This document shows positions 22,725 through 31,319 of a stretch of 64,000 nucleotides of DNA, piece by piece. Both the position numbers and the translations under genes were made by a program. The DNA comes from an uncultured Eubacteriales bacterium (GTDB taxonomy: Bacteria; Bacillota; Clostridia; Christensenellales; CAG-314): the NCBI GenBank assembly GCA_900546875.1, contig URET01000001.1:124001-188000 (forward strand). Reading direction: 5' to 3'. Every line of letters begins with the position of its first letter. Position 1 is the first letter of the stretch. A model generated the notes under the pieces. The model had not been told where the DNA came from and ran no database searches. It worked only from the letters and a program-made list of their open reading frames with translations.

Positions 22725-25114
22725 TGATAAGGACAAGTACATTAAAAAAACTTGAATTAAAAAAAGTTCTGGAAGACGTAGCCGAGTACTCTCAAAGTGT
22801 TTCGGCTAAAAACATGATCTTATCAACGCTTCCCGAAGTCGATTCAAACAAAGTCAAGCGGCTTCTTGACGAAACTGACGAAGCTGTAAAACTAATCAAT
22901 TTTTATAATGTTTCGCCCGGTTTCAACTTTGATTCGGTAAGAGAAATTGCAGATAAAGCTAAGATACTTTCAACACTTTCTATGAAAGAGTTGTTATACG
23001 TAAAAAGAATATTGTCTACATCGCGTTACGTAAGTAATGCCTTTTCCGGCGTGGAAGACGAAGAGATCTTTCTTTTAAGGCAATATACCTCCATGATATA
23101 CTGCAACAGGAGCGTAGAAGAATCAATCGAATTTGCCGTTATCAGCGAAGACGAAATGAATGATCGGGCTTCAGACGAGTTATACAGAATACGTACAGCA
23201 ATACGCAGAACAAACGATGAAATAAAACAAAAGCTCAACAGTTATCTTCATTCGTCATCCATCAGCAAATATATGCAGGATTCTCTTATAACAGTAAGAG
23301 AGCAAAGGTATGTAATACCGGTAAAAACCGAATATAAATCTTATGTTCCCGGATTGATACATGATCAGTCTGCGTCGGGTGCCACGGTTTTTATTGAGCC
23401 GATGGCAATAGTTAACCTTAACAACAAGCTTAAAGAACTGTATATAGATGAAAAAAATGAAATTGAACGTATTCTAATAGAGTTTACGTCTGAAATAAGT
23501 AAATTTTCCGACAGACTGAAAGAAAACGAAAATATTTTAGCTTATCTCGACGCTGTTTTTTCCAAGGCAAAATACGCCAACGACACAAGATGTACAATGC
23601 CGATCGTAAACGATAAAGGTTATATCGATATACGAAACGGAAGACATCCGCTTATAGAGAAAGACAAAGTCGTTCCCATATCCGTGCGTCTCAGTTCCGG
23701 ATACAACATACTGCTTATAACGGGTCCGAATACAGGAGGAAAGACCGTATCTCTCAAAACAGTGGGCTTATTTGTTTTGATGGCGGGATGCGGGTTGATG
23801 CTGCCATGTTCAAGAGACAGTGAGATTTCGGTTTTCGATAATATTTTCTGCGATATCGGTGACGAACAGAGCATAGAACAAAGTTTATCGACCTTTTCGG
23901 GACATATAACAAATATTTCAGAAATAGTAAAAGAGCTTTCGCCGAGAACACTGGTACTCTTAGATGAAATAGGTGCGGGGACAGAGCCCAACGAAGGAGC
24001 TGCCCTTGCTATGGCCATTACCGAATTTATACTTGACAGCGGTGCAAAAGCAATAATTACTACACATTATTCGCAATTGAAGGAATATTCGCTTATTACT
24101 CCCGGTATAGAAAATGCTTCGATGGAGTTCGATCCTTCTACTTTCGCTCCGACATATAAATTAATAATCGGAGTCCCGGGAAGCAGCAATGCAATTGAAA
24201 TTGCATCCCGACTCGGCTTGGATAAGAAAATTACAGAAGCCGCCCGAAGCAAACTCAGCGAAGAAAAAATAAGTTTTGAAAATGTTTTGCGACAAGCGGA
24301 ATCCATAAGGCAGAGATACGAAAAAACCAATGAGGAAATCGAAAACATCCGAAATGAACTTGCCGAGGAACTGAAAAAAGCCAAAAAGAAAAACGAGATC
24401 CTTGCCAAAGAAAGAGAAAATCTGCTGTTTAATTCAAAACAGGAAGCGAAGCGTATTGTGATTTCGGCTCAGGAAAAAGCAAAAGAACTGATAGAAGAAA
24501 TCAAAGACATAAAGAAAAAAGCCGCTTTCAGCGGTGACGACGAATTATTCAAAGCCCGTGCCACAGCCAAAAAAATAGGAGAACTGAAATACGATATCGA
24601 AAAAGACATCGAAAAAGAAAACGAAGAAATGCTTCACGGCCCGGCCGTGGACATTAAAAAGCTCAAACCCGGCGATAAGGTTTATGTTTTGCCTTTAAAA
24701 AGTACTGGAGTCGTCGCAGATATAAAAAAGGGAGATCAGGTGACCGTAAAAATCGGTAAAATCACCTCATACTTAAAACCGGGCGATCTATATACCTGTA
24801 TCGACGATCAACAGAAAGCACCCGAAAAAGTATCAGTTAAAAGCAATATACTCATAAAAACCGTTGCTGTACCCAAAGAGATAAATCTGCTCGGTAAAAA
24901 CGTTGATGAAGCAATCATCGAAGTCGATCCTTTTATAGACAGAGCCATTGCAGAGAAATATGACGAAGTCAGGATAATACACGGAATGGGGACGGGAGCA
25001 CTTCGTGCCGGACTGCATAAATATTTCAAAACAGATAAAAGAATAGCCTCTTTCAGGCTTGGAAAATACGGAGAAGGAGAATCCGGAGTAACCATACTTA
25101 CGCTGAAACATTGA
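22724..25114 (+). CDS. mutS2: MutS2 ATPase with C-terminal Smr domain
   Basis: A 796-residue MutS-family protein without the mismatch-recognition domain. MutS2 acts on branched DNA and, in Bacillus, on collided ribosomes (RqcU). Visible are the clamp and lever region, Walker A GPNTGGKTVSLK, Walker B LLDEIGAGTEPNEGAALA, a ~110-residue Lys/Glu coiled coil (~505-640), a KOW-like segment and the Smr domain with IIHGMGTGALRAGL. The usual LDLRG motif at the Smr start reads INLLGKN, losing the Asp and Arg linked to nuclease activity. I chose the ATG at 22724 (AAGGAG upstream) over the GTG one codon earlier. Confidence 0.92.
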   Translation: MIRTSTLKKLELKKVLEDVAEYSQSVSAKNMILSTLPEVDSNKVKRLLDETDEAVKLINFYNVSPGFNFDSVREIADKAKILSTLSMKELLYVKRILSTSRYVSNAFSGVEDEEIFLLRQYTSMIYCNRSVEESIEFAVISEDEMNDRASDELYRIRTAIRRTNDEIKQKLNSYLHSSSISKYMQDSLITVREQRYVIPVKTEYKSYVPGLIHDQSASGATVFIEPMAIVNLNNKLKELYIDEKNEIERILIEFTSEISKFSDRLKENENILAYLDAVFSKAKYANDTRCTMPIVNDKGYIDIRNGRHPLIEKDKVVPISVRLSSGYNILLITGPNTGGKTVSLKTVGLFVLMAGCGLMLPCSRDSEISVFDNIFCDIGDEQSIEQSLSTFSGHITNISEIVKELSPRTLVLLDEIGAGTEPNEGAALAMAITEFILDSGAKAIITTHYSQLKEYSLITPGIENASMEFDPSTFAPTYKLIIGVPGSSNAIEIASRLGLDKKITEAARSKLSEEKISFENVLRQAESIRQRYEKTNEEIENIRNELAEELKKAKKKNEILAKERENLLFNSKQEAKRIVISAQEKAKELIEEIKDIKKKAAFSGDDELFKARATAKKIGELKYDIEKDIEKENEEMLHGPAVDIKKLKPGDKVYVLPLKSTGVVADIKKGDQVTVKIGKITSYLKPGDLYTCIDDQQKAPEKVSVKSNILIKTVAVPKEINLLGKNVDEAIIEVDPFIDRAIAEKYDEVRIIHGMGTGALRAGLHKYFKTDKRIASFRLGKYGEGESGVTILTLKH

Positions 25115-25116
25115 TC

Positions 25117-26247
25117 ATGATAAAAGACGAAAACTATTTTGATAACTGTGCCACTACAAAACCGTTTACCGAGACCTTGAAGGTTTTCGGAGAAATATCC
25201 GAAAACGAATATTTTAACGCATCCTCTCTTTCCGATGAATCTACCAAAGTTTTTAATAAACTGACAGACGCAAGAAAAACAATCATACATGCGCTGAACG
25301 GTTCGAGCGGAAATATAATATTCACGGCAAGCGGCACGGAAGCGGATAATCTTGCCGTTAGATCCATAAAAAGCAGTGCGCATTGCAATATAGTATCTAC
25401 CGAAGGTGAACATCCCGCAATTTACAATACGCTCCTGAGCTTAAAAAACAAAGGCGTCGAAATACGATATTGTCCTTTAAAAAGCGACGGATCTTTAAAT
25501 ACGGATATATTGTCCGAGTATGCGGACGGCAATACGGCGGCAGGAGTGTTCATGCATGTAAACAATGAAACAGGCGGGATCTCCGACATAAAAAAAGCTG
25601 CCGGAATAATCAGAAACAAAAACCCGCACGCACTCCTGATTTGTGACGGAGTACAGGCATTCGGAAAGATCCCAGTGAATCTGGACGCCTGGGACATAGA
25701 CATTTATACCGTAAGCTCACATAAAATTCACGCTCCGAAAGGCGTCGGAGCTCTTTGGGCAAAAAGAAACGTCAATTTATCACCTTTGATTTTCGGCGGC
25801 GGACAAGAAAACAATCTTCGAAGCGGCACCGAAAACACTGCCGGTATTTGCGCATTTGCAAAAGCGGTGGAGATGCTTGAACCAGTAAATATTTTGCATG
25901 AAAAATATACTTTGTATAAAAACCAACTTTCCACGACCTTTTCGGATATTCCCGACATGATCCCTTTATGCGGCGAAGCTCCTAACATTTACTCGGTTGC
26001 TTTTAAAGGAATAAAAAGCGAAGTAATAATGCATATGCTTGAAAATCGATACGGCTATATAGTAGGGATCGGTTCAGCCTGCAGTTCAAAACACAGGACA
26101 AACAGAGTCATCAAAGCAGCCGGGTTACCTGTCAGTTATCATGAAGGGCTGATACGAATTTCTTTTTCGCCTTTTAATACTGCCGAAAGCGTAAAAGGAC
26201 TCGGTCAGGCTTTGAAAAATTGTATCATTAATTTGAGGGAAAAATAA
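25117..26247 (+). CDS. cysteine desulfurase (IscS/NifS type)
   Basis: A PLP enzyme that takes sulfur from cysteine as a persulfide. The 376 residues include YFDNCATTKP at the N-terminus, the PLP Lys in VSSHKIHAPKGVGALW, the His stacking region TEGEHPAIYNTL and the persulfide Cys in GIGSACSSKHRTNRV. The stop overlaps the thiI start by one base, which makes it the natural sulfur donor for ThiI-dependent 4-thiouridine in tRNA. Its own ribosome binding site is weak, so it may be coupled to mutS2, which ends two bases upstream. Confidence 0.92.
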   Translation: MIKDENYFDNCATTKPFTETLKVFGEISENEYFNASSLSDESTKVFNKLTDARKTIIHALNGSSGNIIFTASGTEADNLAVRSIKSSAHCNIVSTEGEHPAIYNTLLSLKNKGVEIRYCPLKSDGSLNTDILSEYADGNTAAGVFMHVNNETGGISDIKKAAGIIRNKNPHALLICDGVQAFGKIPVNLDAWDIDIYTVSSHKIHAPKGVGALWAKRNVNLSPLIFGGGQENNLRSGTENTAGICAFAKAVEMLEPVNILHEKYTLYKNQLSTTFSDIPDMIPLCGEAPNIYSVAFKGIKSEVIMHMLENRYGYIVGIGSACSSKHRTNRVIKAAGLPVSYHEGLIRISFSPFNTAESVKGLGQALKNCIINLREK

Positions 26248-27437
26248 TGCAGAAAATTATAATCATCAGATATTCCGAGATCCATCTTAAAGGAAATAAC
26301 AGAGGTTTTTTCGAACATGCTCTTTCAATGAATTTAAAAACGGCTTTGAAAGAATTTAAATGCGAAGTCAAAAAAATCGGGTGCAGGTACGTTATTTCAG
26401 GATACGACGAGGATAAGGAAAAAAATATTGCAGAAGCAGCAAGATGCGTTTTCGGAGTCCATTCATTGAGCATGGGATCGGAAATTGCGACGTATCCTTC
26501 CGATGAAAGCCGTGATCCTGAAACTCTTACTTCCCGTATTTTCGAAGCGGTCCTGGATATAGCTCCCAGATCGGGGACTTTTCGAGTAGAATGCAACAGA
26601 GCAGATAAAAAATTCCCCGTCAGATCACCGGATTTTGCCGGAGAAATAGGGGCAAGGATAATAGAGAAATTTCCTGACCTCAAGGTCGATCTCCACAGCC
26701 CGGAAAATACCGTTTATATCGACATAAGAGATACGGGAAATACATTTATTTACTCTTCAGTCCTTCCGGCGGTCAACGGAATGCCCGTAGGCACAGGCGG
26801 AAAAGGACTTGCGTTGCTTTCCGGCGGAATTGACAGCCCGGTCGCCATTTACATGATGGCGAAAAGAGGTATGCTCATACGGGCATTGCATTTTCACAGC
26901 TTTCCTTATACCAGTTCAAGAGCAAAAGAAAAAGTTATCAAATTAGCCGAAACTGTCAGCAAATATGCCATGCACTTAAAACTTTATTCGATTTCTGTCA
27001 CGGAAATTCAGGAAGCAATCCATAAAAACTGTCCTGAAGAAATGATGATAACGATTCTGCGTCGTTTTATGATGCGCATTGCAACGATCGTTGCCGAAAA
27101 ATTCGATTGTAAGGCGATTATAACCGGAGAAAGCTTGGGTCAGGTAGCGAGTCAGACAATAGAAAGTCTGACATCCTCAAACGCATGTACTCATTTGCCT
27201 GTGCTCAGACCTCTTATAGGCTTTGACAAGGAAGAAATAGTGACGATCGCCAGACATATCGATACCTTTAATATTTCTATCGAACCATATGAAGACTGTT
27301 GTACAGTTTTTCTGCCGAAAAATCCCGTTACAAGACCGACTCTTCGATCAGTTGAAAAAGCCGAAGCCTCTCTTGATGCAGACACTCTCGTAAAAAACGC
27401 TCTTTCGACATTGGAAACCATTAAAATCCGTCTGTAA
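26247..27437 (+). CDS. thiI: tRNA 4-thiouridine synthase ThiI
   Basis: This enzyme adenylates U8 of tRNA and inserts sulfur. Domains are an N-terminal ferredoxin-like region (RYSEIHLKGNNRGFFE), THUMP (~60-165), and a PP-loop ATPase with LLSGGIDSPVAIYMMAKRG (~190-210), then ITGESLGQVASQT. At 396 residues it lacks the C-terminal rhodanese domain of E. coli ThiI, as in Bacillus, where the partner desulfurase supplies sulfur directly. A Cys pair is present in YEDCCTVFLPKNP. It ends the pheST-U32-mutS2 transcript at a strong terminator. Confidence 0.94.
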   Translation: MQKIIIIRYSEIHLKGNNRGFFEHALSMNLKTALKEFKCEVKKIGCRYVISGYDEDKEKNIAEAARCVFGVHSLSMGSEIATYPSDESRDPETLTSRIFEAVLDIAPRSGTFRVECNRADKKFPVRSPDFAGEIGARIIEKFPDLKVDLHSPENTVYIDIRDTGNTFIYSSVLPAVNGMPVGTGGKGLALLSGGIDSPVAIYMMAKRGMLIRALHFHSFPYTSSRAKEKVIKLAETVSKYAMHLKLYSISVTEIQEAIHKNCPEEMMITILRRFMMRIATIVAEKFDCKAIITGESLGQVASQTIESLTSSNACTHLPVLRPLIGFDKEEIVTIARHIDTFNISIEPYEDCCTVFLPKNPVTRPTLRSVEKAEASLDADTLVKNALSTLETIKIRL

Positions 27438-27448
27438 TAAAAATATAC

Positions 27449-27492
27449 AAATCTCCGCACTTTAAGAGCCTGATACGGTGCGGAGATTTTTT
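27449..27492 (+). terminator. terminator after thiI
   Basis: ATCTCCGCAC (27451-27460) pairs with GTGCGGAGAT (27478-27487), with T to 27492 and A-rich bases before the left arm. It may therefore also work for the convergent PBP gene. Confidence 0.85.
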
Positions 27493-27543
27493 AATACGGC
27501 ATTGTTTGATAATTTCCTGAGTAAAGCCGGCTTATAACAGACA

Positions 27544-29811
27544 TCATTCGAACAGCTTATATATCCATTTCCACCAATCGGAATCCACGGGTGAGGGCGG
27601 AACTTTTATACTTATGACCTGACTTTTTTCTTTACTTTTCGGATCTATCAGATAATATGAGCATAAACTGTTTCTTTTTGCGCTTTTATCGGTATAATTG
27701 ATTTTCTCCGGAAGAAAAGAGGTAATAAAGACCTCTTTGCCGGAACTGTCGATCCTATACAAATCAACGGGATTTTGTACCGAAGCCTTTATTATCGGAT
27801 ATCCTTTATCGTTTAAAACGACTGTAAAATCCTTAAATATTTCGGGTACCGCCGTCTGCTTTTTTTCAGGAAGATTCTTTGCGGAAAAATACTCTGCAAA
27901 AGCATTTTTATTTCCCTCTTCGGCACGAAATACTACATGACGTTTTTCAAATTCCTCGCTATCCACGTACACTCTGACGATCCCTTCCGGCTTCTGAAAA
28001 TCGGGAGGCGGTGATTTGTATAGTAAATCATATATTTTTTTTGCAGTTTCTGCCGGGGCACCTCCTCCCGTAATATCGCTTGGCAAAGGGTCATCGTCAT
28101 AACCGCCGTACCAAACCGCAACAGTATCTTTTACAGTATAAGATACGACTATCGCATCGGTATTGTTTTTACTCGATTGCAGGCCCGAAGTTCCTGTTTT
28201 AGCGGCTATATCGAAATAGCTCTTCAATTTTTTAGCTGTTCCGTCGGTAACAACGGATTTCAACATATCCGTCATCAAAAAAGCCGTTTCCTTACTGAAA
28301 ACTCTTTTGCAAACTGCCTTATGTTCATAAAGGATGTCGCCTTTTTCGGTTTCTATTTTCCTTATAAAACGAAGCGGCGAATATTCTCCCTGAGCCGCTA
28401 AAGTGACATATCCGCCGACCAACTCCTTTAATGTGACTCCGTTTGTGAACGCTCCGAGAGCCATTGATAAATTTGAATCGTTCTCATGCAGAGAAAAGCC
28501 GTTTTTTGTCAGGTATTCACGAGCTTTTGCCGGCGTCAGGGCATTAAGAGTCTTTACTGCAGGACAATTCAGACTTTTTGCCACTGCTGAACGCATGGAT
28601 ATCCATCCGTAATATTTATCTGCATAATTTCTCGGGGCATAGTCTCCGAAATCCGTAAATTCGTCGTTCACTGGTGTAGCAGGGGTTATTATACCCTCCT
28701 CGATCGCAGGTGCATATACAGCTAAAGGCTTAGCCGTGGAGCCGATATTTCTTCTCATAGTATAAAGATTATATCTTCCGGTACCGCAGAACGCCGTAAT
28801 ACCGCGGCTGTTGTTGTCGGCTATGATTCCCGAACATTGCGCTGAATTTCCTCCTGCAGTCTTTACCCCGCATGAAAATATACTGTTTTCAAGAACAGTC
28901 TGCGCTTCAGGACGATAATAAGTGTATATTTTCACCCGACTTCCGACAAGCTGTTTTTCAGTTATATTCAGCAATTCGCAGGCTTCCTGGATAGCGCCAT
29001 GCATATAGCGTTTCCTATAATTCTTGTCTTTGTCTATCAGTGTCACATCTATAACGTCATGTCTGGCTTTCTCATATTCCTTTTCCGATATGAAGCCTTG
29101 TTCGAACATAAGCTTTAAAACAAGATTTCTTCTTTTTGTGGATTTATTCAGATCATTGTTCGGCGCGTAAGACGTAGGAGCTTTTACCAGTCCCGCAAGA
29201 AGCGCCGACTGCGATACGGAAAGCTCCGAGGCGCTTATTCCGAAATACGTTTTTGCCGCATTTTCTATACCGTAAGCATTATTACCGAAATATATCGTAT
29301 TCACATACATCTCGAGTATTTCATCTTTTGAGAAACGCTTTTCAAGTTCTCTTGCCAAACGTATCTCGTTTATTTTTCTTGAGGCGTTTTTATCTCCGGT
29401 CAAATGGGTGTTTTTAATAAGCTGTTGCGTAATGGTGGAAGCCCCTTCTTTAACGCGGCCGGAAATTATATTGTTTTTTATAGCTCCGACAATTCTGTAT
29501 AAATCGATTCCGTCATGCTCATAAAAACGTTTGTCTTCAACTGCAATAAAAGCGTTTTTCGTATAGTCGTTGAGATTTTTTAGAGAAGCCTTCTGCACAT
29601 TTCTGATAGGTACAGGTTCGGGAAGAGGTTCATCGGATATATCAAGAAGTGTAAAACCTGCGTCTGCCTTCAGAAGCAAATCCGTATTCAGAGGAGTCGC
29701 TTCGGGAGAGAAGCGCAAAAAATACGCAAAAATACCGATCGTCAGAGTGAACAAAATTGTCGAAATTATAACCGAAACACATATAAAACGTTTAAATCCG
29801 TACTTTTTCAT
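27544..29811 (-). CDS. class A penicillin-binding protein (PBP1A-like)
   Basis: A bifunctional peptidoglycan synthase. A short cytoplasmic start is followed by one membrane segment (~residues 9-33), a glycosyltransferase domain with EDKRFYEHDG, GASTITQQLIKN and LEMYVNTIYFG, and a transpeptidase domain with GSTAK (Ser of SxxK), KSLNCPAV (SxN) and AAKTGTSG (KTG). A ~120-residue C-terminal extension follows. I prefer the ATG at 29811 (755 aa); a TTG at 29829 is possible. Neither has a clear Shine-Dalgarno sequence, and a TACTAT hexamer lies four bases before the ATG. It is transcribed opposite its neighbours. Confidence 0.92.
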   Translation of the reverse strand: MKKYGFKRFICVSVIISTILFTLTIGIFAYFLRFSPEATPLNTDLLLKADAGFTLLDISDEPLPEPVPIRNVQKASLKNLNDYTKNAFIAVEDKRFYEHDGIDLYRIVGAIKNNIISGRVKEGASTITQQLIKNTHLTGDKNASRKINEIRLARELEKRFSKDEILEMYVNTIYFGNNAYGIENAAKTYFGISASELSVSQSALLAGLVKAPTSYAPNNDLNKSTKRRNLVLKLMFEQGFISEKEYEKARHDVIDVTLIDKDKNYRKRYMHGAIQEACELLNITEKQLVGSRVKIYTYYRPEAQTVLENSIFSCGVKTAGGNSAQCSGIIADNNSRGITAFCGTGRYNLYTMRRNIGSTAKPLAVYAPAIEEGIITPATPVNDEFTDFGDYAPRNYADKYYGWISMRSAVAKSLNCPAVKTLNALTPAKAREYLTKNGFSLHENDSNLSMALGAFTNGVTLKELVGGYVTLAAQGEYSPLRFIRKIETEKGDILYEHKAVCKRVFSKETAFLMTDMLKSVVTDGTAKKLKSYFDIAAKTGTSGLQSSKNNTDAIVVSYTVKDTVAVWYGGYDDDPLPSDITGGGAPAETAKKIYDLLYKSPPPDFQKPEGIVRVYVDSEEFEKRHVVFRAEEGNKNAFAEYFSAKNLPEKKQTAVPEIFKDFTVVLNDKGYPIIKASVQNPVDLYRIDSSGKEVFITSFLPEKINYTDKSAKRNSLCSYYLIDPKSKEKSQVISIKVPPSPVDSDWWKWIYKLFE

Positions 29812-29921
29812 ACATATAGTATTAGACAATAATTCAATGCTTATGAAATAACGGAAAATTATTTTCCGAATTTTATTTTTATGGAAAAAACCCGCGCTTT
29901 TTGAAGCCGCCTTATTAACGA

Positions 29922-29950
29922 TTGATTTTTTTTATAAAAATTGTTATAAT
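29922..29950 (+). promoter_or_regulatory. sigma-A promoter of the miaB-mutSL operon
   Basis: TTGATT (29922-29927), 17 bases and TATAAT (29945-29950). The leader is ~25 bases and carries AAAGGA before the miaB ATG. Confidence 0.8.
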
Positions 29951-29981
29951 GAAATGTTAATAAAAAACAGAAAAGGATAAT

Positions 29982-31304
29982 ATGAAAAAGTATTTTATTC
30001 ACACATACGGATGTCAAATGAACGTCCATGAATCCGAAAAAATTGCGGGTATATTAAAAAACAAAGGGTATGAAGAAGCTTCTAATATTACTCAGGCTGA
30101 TATCATAGTTTTCAATACATGCTGTATCCGTGAATCTGCTGAAGCGAAAATTTTAGGTCATATAGGCGAAACCAAAAGACTGAAAAAAAATAATCCGGAT
30201 CTTATCGTAGCGATATGCGGCTGTATGACGCAGCAAGAGAATGTCGGCAAGAAAATAAGATCCCGTTTTCCGCATGTAGACATTATTCTCGGGACAAGCA
30301 ACCTGCATTTGCTTGGAGAAAAAATAGATGAACTGAAAACCAAAGAAAGTATTGTGGAAATTTCACAAGATTTTCTTATATCCGATAATGTTCCGCTTTA
30401 CAGGACAAGCGGAGTAAATGCATGGGTAAATATTATTTACGGATGCAATAACTTTTGTACGTACTGCATAGTTCCGTATGTAAGGGGAAGGGAAAGAAGC
30501 AGAAAAAAAGACGAAATACTGAAAGAATGCCGGGAATTGATCGAAGAAGGTTACAAAGAAATAACTTTACTCGGACAAAACGTAAATTCTTACGGTAAAG
30601 AGCCCGATGAAGGATGGCGTTTTGCCGATCTGCTCGATGCGGTAGCTTCTATTGAAGGCGACTTCAGAATAAGATTCATGACATCCCATCCTAAAGACTT
30701 TAACCATGAAATATTAGAGGTCATGAAAGCTCATGAAAACATTTGCAAGTATATTCACCTTCCTTTCCAATCCGGAAGCAACAAAGTGCTTAAAAGCATG
30801 AACAGAAAGTATACCAGAGAAAAATATCTTGACATAATAAGAGATATCAGAGAGACTTTGGGAAATGATGCAGGTATAAGCAGCGACGCTTTAGTGGGGT
30901 TTGCAGGAGAAACGGAAGAGGATTTTCAGGAAACTATGTCGTTGATCGAAGAAGTACGTTTCACCGGATTATACAGCTTTATTTATTCCCGGAGAAAGGG
31001 CACTCCCGGCTATGCCATGGAAAATCAGGTCCCTTTGCCGGTAAAAAGAGAGCGAATAATGCGTTTACAAGCGCTTCAAGGAAAAATAACAGAAGAAATA
31101 TCGGAAAACTTTGTCGGAAAAAAATGCAAAATACTGGTAGAAGGGCTTAATGACAAATACCGTACAAAGACGTACTGCGGAAGAACTGACAGCGGAAGAC
31201 TCGTGAATATCGTAACTGATAAGGAGCTTATCGGCAAAACCGTGAACGTAGTGATCACGAAGCACAATTCAGCAACGCTTTGGGGAAATCTTATTGACGA
31301 ATGA
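29982..31304 (+). CDS. miaB: tRNA-2-methylthio-N6-dimethylallyladenosine synthase MiaB
   Basis: A radical-SAM enzyme that adds the methylthio group to i6A37 of tRNA. It has 440 residues: an N-terminal UPF0004 domain with three Fe-S Cys (TYGCQMN, NTCCIRE, CGCMTQQE), the radical-SAM triad CNNFCTYCIVPYVRG near residue 157, and a C-terminal TRAM domain. It shares a transcript with miaA, which makes the i6A substrate. The 15-base gap to mutS indicates cotranscription. Confidence 0.96.
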   Translation: MKKYFIHTYGCQMNVHESEKIAGILKNKGYEEASNITQADIIVFNTCCIRESAEAKILGHIGETKRLKKNNPDLIVAICGCMTQQENVGKKIRSRFPHVDIILGTSNLHLLGEKIDELKTKESIVEISQDFLISDNVPLYRTSGVNAWVNIIYGCNNFCTYCIVPYVRGRERSRKKDEILKECRELIEEGYKEITLLGQNVNSYGKEPDEGWRFADLLDAVASIEGDFRIRFMTSHPKDFNHEILEVMKAHENICKYIHLPFQSGSNKVLKSMNRKYTREKYLDIIRDIRETLGNDAGISSDALVGFAGETEEDFQETMSLIEEVRFTGLYSFIYSRRKGTPGYAMENQVPLPVKRERIMRLQALQGKITEEISENFVGKKCKILVEGLNDKYRTKTYCGRTDSGRLVNIVTDKELIGKTVNVVITKHNSATLWGNLIDE

Positions 31305-31319
31305 CAAAAGAGGTGTAAA

